Assembly (NCBI GenBank): GCA_020718965.1
Contig: DYRE01000147.1
Span: forward strand, 1 to 5,723
Reading direction: 5' to 3'
Origin: Desulfomonile tiedjei
GTDB taxonomy: Bacteria > Desulfobacterota > Desulfomonilia > Desulfomonilales > Desulfomonilaceae
Length of the DNA stretch: 5,723 nt
A program made the position numbers and the translations under genes. Each line of letters opens with the position of its first letter. The stretch's first letter is position 1. Positions 1 through 4,466 of this stretch are shown piece by piece. Under the pieces are notes generated by a model. That model was not told where the DNA came from. It saw only the letters and a program-made list of their open reading frames with translations, and made no database searches.

Positions 1-1098
1 GCTTCAGCGTGGAGGATGGACGTCAAGTCCGCCAGAAAAATTCTTGATGAACTTGCAGGTAGGGCCATTCTTGTTGATATAGAAAAAAACGGCGAGTACA
101 TCTATTGTCTGCCTCCCCCAATGGCCGGTTTTTTTGAATTTTCAATGATGAGGTTGCGTAACGACCTGAACCAAAAGGTTTTGAGCGAATTGTTTTATCA
201 GTACATCAACACTGAAGAGGACTTCATCAGGGCGCTTATACTTGACGGGGAAACTCCTCTTGGTCGGGTTTTTGTCCAGGAACAAGCGATCCCGGACGAA
301 AATGGGCTACAAGTTCTGGACTACGAACGCGCATCAGAGGTAATACGGACCGCCAGCCACATCGGCGTCAGTTTATGCTACTGCAGACACAAAATGTCTC
401 ACATGGGCAGGGCGTGTCAGGCGCCGCTTGACATATGCATGACTTTCAACACTTCCGCCGCTTCGCTAGTCAGGCATGGCCATGCGCGATCCGTAGAAAG
501 TTCTGAATGTCTCGATCTTCTCAGCTTCGCTTATTCAAACAATCTGGTTCAGTTTGGCGAGAATGTTCGCCGAAATGTGAACTTTATCTGCAACTGCTGC
601 GGGTGTTGCTGTGAAGCGCTGCTTGCCATTCAGAAATTCGGGCTGGTTCGTCCGATTCACTCAAATTTCATCGTCGAAGTTATAGAGGACAGATGTATCG
701 GATGCGGAAAATGTTCTGAGCTTTGTCCGGTTGACGCTTTGATCATGGAATGTGATGATGACAAGAATAGAGAAGACCCAAACCGACCCCGGTTGGATGA
801 AAAGATGTGTTTGGGATGTGGGGTCTGTGTCAATAACTGTCCAATGGAGGCGTTGCGTCTGAAATCGAGGCCCAACAGAGTCATCACGCCTGTTGACACC
901 ACTCATCGCACCGTAATGATGGCGATAGAAAGAGGAACCCTCCAAAACCTTATATTCGACAATCAGACCATGCTGAGCCACAGAGCGTTGGCCGCATTTT
1001 TTGGAGCTATTCTCAGACTAGATCCGGTGAAGAGGGTCCTCGCCAACACTCAGTTAAAATCGCGTTACCTGGAGGCCCTGCTTCAGCGATTTAACTGA
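1..1098 (+). CDS. Cysteine-rich 4Fe-4S dicluster protein, 5'-truncated by the window edge
   Basis: Probable cytoplasmic electron-transfer or redox-sensing protein with two C-terminal ferredoxin-type [4Fe-4S] sites. The first CxxCxxCxxxCP motif has cysteine codons at 694, 703, 712 and 724; the second has them at 808, 817, 826 and 838. Upstream are two further cysteine groups: CYCRH followed by cysteines at 415 and 436, and CNCCGCCC at 589-612. These could bind another cluster, but their role is not established here. The first ~40 codons (KSARKILDELAGRAILVDIE) read like a winged-helix segment, followed by a PPPMAGFFEF motif that I recall from a family in anaerobic delta-proteobacteria. The frame is open to base 1. 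The ATG at 16 has GGAGG directly abutting it with no spacer, and the preceding codons (ASAWR) continue the helical pattern, so that Met is probably internal and the true start lies upstream. The stop is TGA at 1096. It is convergent with the carbonic anhydrase gene. The Fe-S binding call is firm; the physiological partner is unknown. Confidence 0.85.
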   Translation, partial: ASAWRMDVKSARKILDELAGRAILVDIEKNGEYIYCLPPPMAGFFEFSMMRLRNDLNQKVLSELFYQYINTEEDFIRALILDGETPLGRVFVQEQAIPDENGLQVLDYERASEVIRTASHIGVSLCYCRHKMSHMGRACQAPLDICMTFNTSAASLVRHGHARSVESSECLDLLSFAYSNNLVQFGENVRRNVNFICNCCGCCCEALLAIQKFGLVRPIHSNFIVEVIEDRCIGCGKCSELCPVDALIMECDDDKNREDPNRPRLDEKMCLGCGVCVNNCPMEALRLKSRPNRVITPVDTTHRTVMMAIERGTLQNLIFDNQTMLSHRALAAFFGAILRLDPVKRVLANTQLKSRYLEALLQRFN

Positions 1099-1115
1099 TG
1101 GGTGAATCACATAGT

Positions 1116-1156
1116 ACGGATAAAATTACTCAGAAGCTTTTCACGCTTTTATCGGT
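1116..1156. terminator. A/T-rich hairpin between convergent genes, possible bidirectional terminator
   Basis: GATAAAA at 1119-1125 is the exact reverse complement of TTTTATC at 1147-1153. Two more pairs (1116-1117 with 1155-1156) extend the stem beyond one mismatch. The loop is 21 bases and contains a small AAGCTT palindrome. It fills the 58-base gap between two genes that run towards each other, where a two-way terminator is expected. The stem is A/T-rich and the loop long, so terminator strength is uncertain. Confidence 0.4.
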
Positions 1157-1873
1157 TCATTTTGATGACAGTAGTTCATCCTGTTTCGGGTGTGGCCCCA
1201 TCCAGTTCACCTTACCCGTTTCAATGTTGTACACTGCGCCCTGAATTTTCAACTTGCCGGCCTTTACTTTCTCTGAAATAGTAGGGCTGGATTTAAAAAG
1301 ATCCGCTATGGCCTGCCACACATTGGCTTCAGTAGCAGCCTTAACTAAGCCCTCTCCAGAAGAACCGGGCTCATTTTTTTTCGCTTGGGTGACAGCAGGA
1401 ACAATACTTTTAAGAAGGGCTGGCGCGTCTGCTTTGTTTTCAACGGTTTGAATGGCGGCGACTACAGCCCCGCAATGGGTGTGGCCCATCACCAGGATAA
1501 GAGGTGTCCCCAGGTGAGCTGTCCCAAATTCGAGGGACGCAGTCTCAATTACATTAGCCTGGTTTCCCGCTACCCTAACAACGAATAAATCTCCTATGCC
1601 CTGATCAAAAATTATCTCTACCGGAACTCTCGAATCCGAACACGACAGTATACTTGCAAAGGGGGCCTGGCCATTAACAGTAGTCGCTGTTCTTCGATCC
1701 TTGCCCGCATTTGGATGAGTCTGCTTAGCTTCTACGTATCGCTGGTTGCCTTCTTTCAAGGCCTTTAGCGCAGCGTCGGCGGAAATTGCGGGTCCCTGTC
1801 CAAAAGATTGAGCAAAAGGCAAACCCAAAAAAATCAACGCAACCACTACAGACAAAAAAGGGTGCTTTTTCAT
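1157..1873 (-). CDS. Periplasmic beta-class carbonic anhydrase
   Basis: Catalyses reversible hydration of CO2 to bicarbonate with a zinc ion. The 238-residue product has a Sec-type signal peptide: MKKH, a hydrophobic stretch at about residues 6-20, and a likely cut near AQS or SFG at 22-26. The mature enzyme therefore probably acts in the periplasm. The beta-class signatures are complete: C78-x-D80-x-R82 in SCSDSRVP and H131-x-x-C134 in GHTHCG, giving the Cys/His/Cys zinc ligands and the Asp-Arg dyad. NVWQAIADLF at 184-193 and AVYNIETGKVNWMG at 213-226 also fit the family C-terminus. Start: ATG at 1873, with GAAAGGA at 1881-1887 placed 7 bases upstream. It lies 111 bases downstream of a crotonase gene on the same strand but has its own candidate promoter. 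Possible roles are CO2/bicarbonate supply or pH buffering in an anaerobe; the sequence does not say which. Function is confident from the motifs. Confidence 0.95.
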   Translation of the reverse strand: MKKHPFLSVVVALIFLGLPFAQSFGQGPAISADAALKALKEGNQRYVEAKQTHPNAGKDRRTATTVNGQAPFASILSCSDSRVPVEIIFDQGIGDLFVVRVAGNQANVIETASLEFGTAHLGTPLILVMGHTHCGAVVAAIQTVENKADAPALLKSIVPAVTQAKKNEPGSSGEGLVKAATEANVWQAIADLFKSSPTISEKVKAGKLKIQGAVYNIETGKVNWMGPHPKQDELLSSK

Positions 1874-1904
1874 TTCAATTTCCTTTCATTAGTAACTTTT
1901 ATAC

Positions 1905-1933
1905 AATTTAAATGAATAGAGTGTTGAGGTCAA
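1905..1933 (-). promoter_or_regulatory. Candidate sigma-70 promoter of the carbonic anhydrase gene
   Basis: On the minus strand, TTGACC (1933-1928, 5 of 6 to consensus) is separated by exactly 17 bases from TAAATT (1910-1905, 4 of 6). It would give a leader of about 25 bases containing the ribosome-binding site of the carbonic anhydrase. The -10 box is weak, so this is a motif-based proposal. Confidence 0.4.
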
Positions 1934-1955
1934 AAAAAATGTGGCGCTTGTTTCG

Positions 1956-1978
1956 TTGAGTAAAAACTTCTTACTCAA
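1956..1978 (-). terminator. Hairpin just after the ECHDC3-like crotonase gene, possible weak terminator
   Basis: TTGAGTAA at 1956-1963 and TTACTCAA at 1971-1978 form a perfect 8-bp stem with a 7-base loop, six bases past the stop codon of the gene ending at 1985. Read on the minus strand, a run of eight T (1939-1932) follows only 16 bases later, not directly after the stem, so it is not a classical intrinsic terminator. The stem is flanked by direct copies of GTTTCGT at 1950-1956 and 1979-1985. It may end or stabilise the transcript. Confidence 0.35.
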
Positions 1979-1984
1979 GTTTCG

Positions 1985-2764
1985 TCAACAACCTTTCCAT
2001 GTAGGTTTTCTTTTTTCCAAGAACGCGTTCACCCCTTCCTTCGCATCCTCAGTGGAACAGAGTCTTGCAAACGCTTCGTTCATATATTCGAAGGCCTGTC
2101 GATAATCCATTTCCGCAGCGGCGTAAAAGGATCTCTTGCTAATTTGCATGGCGCATGGGCTTTTGCACGCCAACCCCTCTACCATTCGCCATGATTCTTT
2201 TTCCAGCTCATCCCTGGGTACGACTTTATTTATCAAACCCATTCGCAGAGCATCCTGAGCCCCTATCAAATCCCCGCCCAGCAAGAGTTCCAGTGCCTGC
2301 TTACGTCCGACCAGGCGCATGACGGGAATAATTGGCCCCAGGCACGATAGTCCTATTTTTATTGCGGTCAATCCGAAGCGAGCGTCATCAGAAGCAATTG
2401 CAAGGTCTGCGGCGGCAACCAACCCAGTTCCATTCGCGACCGCCGGCCCATGAACTTGCGCCACAACCGGCTTACTCAGCTCCGTTAATGTGATCAAAGG
2501 CTTTTCCATGCTATGAACCCAATCACGATGCTCCGTCGGGGATTTTCCAGACATCTCGTTAACATCTATCCCAGCGCTGAAACCGCGACCCGCTCCCTTG
2601 ATCAGGATTGCCCTAACCTCATTGTCTTTGTCCAGGTTCAGCAACGCTTCGTCCAGCTCATAAGCCATCCTGCTACTGAAGGTGTTAAGTTGGTCTGGTC
2701 GATTCAGAGTTATGGCTCCTACGTAGCTCTTGGTTTTCTCGACTAGAATGGTTTGATAATTCAT
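1985..2764 (-). CDS. Crotonase-superfamily protein, ECHDC3-like, lacking both hydratase glutamates
   Basis: A 259-residue enoyl-CoA hydratase/isomerase-fold protein, the usual length for a single crotonase domain, expected to bind an acyl-CoA thioester in the cytoplasm. The N-terminal strand and ITLNRPDQLNTFS (18-30) are typical. The first oxyanion-hole segment is FSAGID at 62-67. The second is in HGPAVANGTG at 105-114. Aligned by eye to rat mitochondrial enoyl-CoA hydratase, the catalytic Glu144 position is G114 and the Glu164 position is A134 (FGLTAI, 130-135), so neither acid/base glutamate is present. IKIGLSCLGP at 135-144 recalls the ECHDC3 subfamily (NVGLFC), which also lacks the second glutamate. 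The C-terminal EGVNAFLEKRKP (243-254) is standard. Start: ATG at 2764, with AAGGAGG 8 bases upstream. A 35-codon longer reading to 2869 is possible but shows no crotonase-like sequence. Fold is certain; the reaction is not, and classical hydration is unlikely. Confidence 0.9.
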   Translation of the reverse strand: MNYQTILVEKTKSYVGAITLNRPDQLNTFSSRMAYELDEALLNLDKDNEVRAILIKGAGRGFSAGIDVNEMSGKSPTEHRDWVHSMEKPLITLTELSKPVVAQVHGPAVANGTGLVAAADLAIASDDARFGLTAIKIGLSCLGPIIPVMRLVGRKQALELLLGGDLIGAQDALRMGLINKVVPRDELEKESWRMVEGLACKSPCAMQISKRSFYAAAEMDYRQAFEYMNEAFARLCSTEDAKEGVNAFLEKRKPTWKGC

Positions 2765-2772
2765 TGGAAGAT

Positions 2773-2779
2773 CCTCCTT
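2773..2779 (-). promoter_or_regulatory. Strong ribosome-binding site fixing the start at 2764
   Basis: AAGGAGG on the minus strand, 8 bases before the ATG at 2764-2762. It matches the anti-Shine-Dalgarno sequence over all seven bases and decides against the longer in-frame reading that begins at 2869. Confidence 0.85.
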
Positions 2780-2853
2780 ATGTTGTTTACGACGCGCGTG
2801 ATGGAAAGTCTTACTTTGCTGACTTTGAGCCTCGAATTGAGAAGCCGGCCTCA

Positions 2854-2882
2854 TTTGACAAGCTGTCAAAACTAATTAGAAT
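2854..2882 (+). promoter_or_regulatory. Candidate sigma-70 promoter overlapped by a 17-bp dyad (operator-like)
   Basis: A perfect -35 box TTGACA (2855-2860), a 16-base spacer, and TAGAAT (2877-2882, 5 of 6) form a good plus-strand promoter facing the small membrane-protein gene; the leader would be about 118 bases. The -35 box is the left arm of a perfect inverted repeat, TTTGACA-AGC-TGTCAAA (2854-2870), with 7-bp arms and a 3-bp spacer. A regulator bound there would cover the -35 and spacer. The same dyad puts a TTGACA on the minus strand, but no matching -10 is visible for the crotonase gene. The regulator is unknown. Confidence 0.5.
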
Positions 2883-2940
2883 ATGACTTGTCCATGAAAT
2901 CGGGACTTTTAGTAAACTCTTGTTGACCGCCGTGGAAATA

Positions 2941-2956
2941 GTTGAGAATTGTCAAC
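2941..2956. promoter_or_regulatory. Imperfect palindrome in the divergent region
   Basis: GTTGAGAATTGTCAAC is a 16-bp palindrome with one mismatched pair (G at 2946 opposite G at 2951). It overlaps the -35 box of the proximal candidate promoter at 2949-2976 and shares the TGTCAA half with the dyad at 2854-2870. Operator function is a proposal from symmetry and position. Confidence 0.35.
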
Positions 2957-2976
2957 GTCCGCAATTGTGATACAAA
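2949..2976 (+). promoter_or_regulatory. Candidate proximal promoter of the small membrane-protein gene
   Basis: TTGTCA (2949-2954, 5 of 6) and TACAAA (2971-2976, 4 of 6) are separated by 16 bases, predicting a short leader of about 24 bases before the ATG at 3007. It is weaker by consensus than the distal candidate at 2855-2882 but better spaced to the gene. Either or both could be used. Confidence 0.35.
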
Positions 2977-2993
2977 TTCGACAGAATTTTGTC

Positions 2994-3000
2994 AAAGGAA
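2994..3000 (+). promoter_or_regulatory. Ribosome-binding site fixing the start at 3007
   Basis: AAAGGAA ends 6 bases before the ATG at 3007. This site lies inside the reading that would begin at an in-frame TTG at 2989, so it supports the ATG as the true start. Confidence 0.7.
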
Positions 3001-3006
3001 CTGACC

Positions 3007-3381
3007 ATGAATCCTAACAGACTGATACCACTGGTTGCAGTATTTATTTTAATTACCAGCATTTTTATCATATCCTGGATGCTGATCGACTATGACAGCA
3101 ATCCTGAAATGGAAGTGTATCAAGCCCGGGACAAAGCAATCGTTTTCCCAAGTGTCGAAACCTTTAATGAGATTAACCAGGAGCATAAAGATTACAGCCC
3201 TGAAAAGCGACAATCGTTACTTCCTGATTTGATAAAATCGGGTTCGCTAGAACTTCTGTCTGCTCAACGGGTGAAGCTGCTTGGCAAAGAAGGTGAGTTA
3301 CTGAAAATAGAGACTGATGAAGGGGATGTATGGTACACAACTCAAGATCAACTTGACCATTTCATTGACGAACCTGAATGA
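3007..3381 (+). CDS. Small single-pass membrane protein of unknown function
   Basis: I do not recognise this 124-residue protein. It starts with a short positively charged tail (MNPNR), then one hydrophobic segment at about residues 6-27, then an acidic stretch (DYDSNPEMEVY). By the positive-inside rule the C-terminal ~95 residues should face the periplasm. The hydrophobic segment could be an uncleaved signal anchor; no lipobox cysteine or clear cleavage site is visible. The soluble part has a predicted helix-rich region (48-78, EKRQSLLPDLIKSG) and a C-terminal section of alternating hydrophobic residues, VKLLGKEGELLKIETDEG, followed by DVWYTTQDQLDHFI. That ending is reminiscent of a small SH3-like barrel, but this is a guess from pattern only. 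The gene stands alone on the plus strand between two minus-strand crotonase genes, with its own promoter candidates and a good ribosome-binding site. It is likely a real gene because of the membrane topology, ribosome-binding site and lack of an overlapping gene. Confidence 0.8.
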   Translation: MNPNRLIPLVAVFILITSIFIISWMLIDYDSNPEMEVYQARDKAIVFPSVETFNEINQEHKDYSPEKRQSLLPDLIKSGSLELLSAQRVKLLGKEGELLKIETDEGDVWYTTQDQLDHFIDEPE

Positions 3382-3458
3382 TCTCGCGCAGCAATATTTC
3401 ATCACCTGAAAAATCACCATGTTTCAATAGACCTATCGCTCAGTTTATTCGATGAAGG

Positions 3459-4325
3459 TCACACCGATTCCTTGTCGCTTGTCCACCAGGGATAAAAAGA
3501 AGGCATATCCGCCGTTGGACTCATTGTAAAACGGGGCTGTCTTTTTTCAAGAAAACTCATGACGCCTTCAAAAGCGTCTTTCTGGAAACCACACCAGTAG
3601 AAACATCGGGAGTCTATTAAATGAACTGTTTCCGGATCATTTTCAGTAAGCCCCCGGGAAAGAAGACCTTTGCTCAAAGCGACAGAGACCGCTGAAGTGT
3701 TCCTGGCAATTTCTTCGGCGATGGCTAATGCTTTGGACACCACAGCCCCTTTGTCCAGCACATAGCTAAATAGCCCCGAACCGGCTTCATCGGAAGCATG
3801 AAAGACTCTTCCCGTATACACAAGTTCCGCCGCCTTGGACATTCCTATCAACCGGGGCAAAAACCATGACGAACATGCTTCAAGCACAACGCCTCGTCGC
3901 GTGAATACGAATCCTATCTTTGCCTCCGCTGCTACAATGCGGATATCCATGGGAAGTGTCATGGTTATTCCGACTCCTACTGCATGACCATTTATAGCTC
4001 CTATCACGGGCTTACGACATTTCCAGATTGCCAGGGCTACTTTCCCTCCCTCATCTCTATGTTCTTCCATTGGAATGTCGCGGCCCTCCCTTCTGGACAC
4101 GTCAAAGGTTTGAACCCCATACGAGAGGTCCGCCCCGGCGCAGAAAGCCTTGCCGGCGCCGGTGACAACTACCACCCGGATTGAGTCGTCCCTGTCAGCC
4201 TCATCAAAGATCATTTCCAGTTCCTTGCCCATAGTCGGAGTAAACGCATTCATGTGATCAGGGCGATTCAGGGTTACAGTGGCGATTCCATCTCTGATTT
4301 CCAATAGAGTCTCGGTTAATTTCAT
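3459..4325 (-). CDS. Crotonase/enoyl-CoA hydratase-isomerase family protein with isomerase-type glutamate
   Basis: A 288-residue crotonase-fold protein acting on acyl-CoA in the cytoplasm. VTLNRPDHMNAFTP (17-30) is the family N-terminal motif; AFCAGADLS (60-68) and INGHAVGVG (111-119) form the oxyanion hole. Against rat enoyl-CoA hydratase, Glu144 is replaced by T121 and Glu164 by F141. However, E149 in RRGVVLEACSSWFLPRLIG aligns with the catalytic glutamate of peroxisomal delta3,delta2-enoyl-CoA isomerases (LGQSPEGCSSYTFPK in the human enzyme). An isomerase-like or related proton-shuttling role is therefore more plausible than hydration. The C-terminus carries EGVMSFLEKRQPRF (253-266) and then DMPSFYPWW (273-281), an extension I recall from a crotonase subfamily widespread in actinobacteria and proteobacteria. 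Start: ATG at 4325, with GAGGGAG at 4342-4336, 10 bases upstream. It has its own promoter, so it need not be cotranscribed with the barrel gene 141 bases upstream. The exact substrate is unknown. Confidence 0.92.
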   Translation of the reverse strand: MKLTETLLEIRDGIATVTLNRPDHMNAFTPTMGKELEMIFDEADRDDSIRVVVVTGAGKAFCAGADLSYGVQTFDVSRREGRDIPMEEHRDEGGKVALAIWKCRKPVIGAINGHAVGVGITMTLPMDIRIVAAEAKIGFVFTRRGVVLEACSSWFLPRLIGMSKAAELVYTGRVFHASDEAGSGLFSYVLDKGAVVSKALAIAEEIARNTSAVSVALSKGLLSRGLTENDPETVHLIDSRCFYWCGFQKDAFEGVMSFLEKRQPRFTMSPTADMPSFYPWWTSDKESV

Positions 4326-4365
4326 TTTTAAATTTCTCCCTCTTGGGGTTAGTGGCTTCTCAATT

Positions 4366-4381
4366 TATAGTCTCTACTATA
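4366..4381. promoter_or_regulatory. 6-4-6 inverted repeat across the -10 box and start point
   Basis: TATAGT (4366-4371) and ACTATA (4376-4381) are exact inverted copies around CTCT. The right arm is the minus-strand -10 box of the promoter at 4376-4404, and the left arm falls near the expected start of transcription. It could be a second operator site or simply a -10 box that happens to be mirrored. Confidence 0.3.
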
Positions 4382-4404
4382 CGCAGTCATTGATTGATTC
4401 TCAA
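4376..4404 (-). promoter_or_regulatory. Strong candidate sigma-70 promoter of the second crotonase gene
   Basis: On the minus strand, TTGAGA (4404-4399, 5 of 6) and TATAGT (4381-4376, 5 of 6) are separated by the ideal 17 bases. Transcription would start near 4369, giving a leader of about 45 bases that includes the ribosome-binding site at 4342-4336. This is the best promoter in the window. Confidence 0.65.
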
Positions 4405-4407
4405 TCA
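4391..4407. promoter_or_regulatory. 17-bp dyad over the -35 box, operator-like
   Basis: TGATTGA-TTC-TCAATCA is a perfect inverted repeat with 7-bp arms and a 3-bp spacer, lying directly over the -35 box of the promoter for the crotonase at 3459-4325. Its length, spacing and position match the dyad at 2854-2870. TetR-family regulators of fatty-acid breakdown often use dyads of about this size (for example the Bacillus FadR type, TGAATGA...TCATTCA), so such a repressor is a reasonable guess, but no regulator gene is in the window. Confidence 0.5.
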
Positions 4408-4466
4408 CTATCCAAAACGGAAAGAACAGAGTTGAGTAGTTCAGCGTAACTAAAGTTATCAGTAAA

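Noticed and set aside
16..18. ATG at 16 as the true start of the Fe-S protein
   Set aside because: The GGAGG before it has no spacer, the frame continues to base 1, and the first residues already lie inside a helical domain, so the gene most likely starts upstream.
657..981. Two minus-strand open frames opposite the ferredoxin domain
   Set aside because: They overlap the cysteine motifs of a clearly coding plus-strand gene, have no recognisable domain and no ribosome-binding site.
1254..1588. Plus-strand open frames opposite the carbonic anhydrase
   Set aside because: Antisense shadows of a well-supported gene with a complete catalytic motif set.
2513..2746. Plus-strand open frame opposite the first crotonase
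   Set aside because: Antisense shadow; the translation shows no domain-like pattern.
2765..2869. A 35-codon N-terminal extension of the first crotonase, starting at 2869
   Set aside because: The ATG at 2764 has AAGGAGG at ideal spacing and begins a standard crotonase N-terminus; the extension is polar, has no family resemblance and overlaps the promoter dyad.
2989..3006. TTG start six codons before the chosen start of the small membrane protein
   Set aside because: The ribosome-binding site AAAGGAA lies inside that stretch and points to the ATG at 3007.
3382..3458. Possible terminator between the small membrane protein gene and the second crotonase
   Set aside because: Only 5-bp alternative pairings (TTTCA/TGAAA at 3397-3411 and 3407-3426) are visible, too short and without a T run.
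3984..4184. Plus-strand open frame opposite the second crotonase
   Set aside because: Antisense shadow without a promoter or ribosome-binding site.
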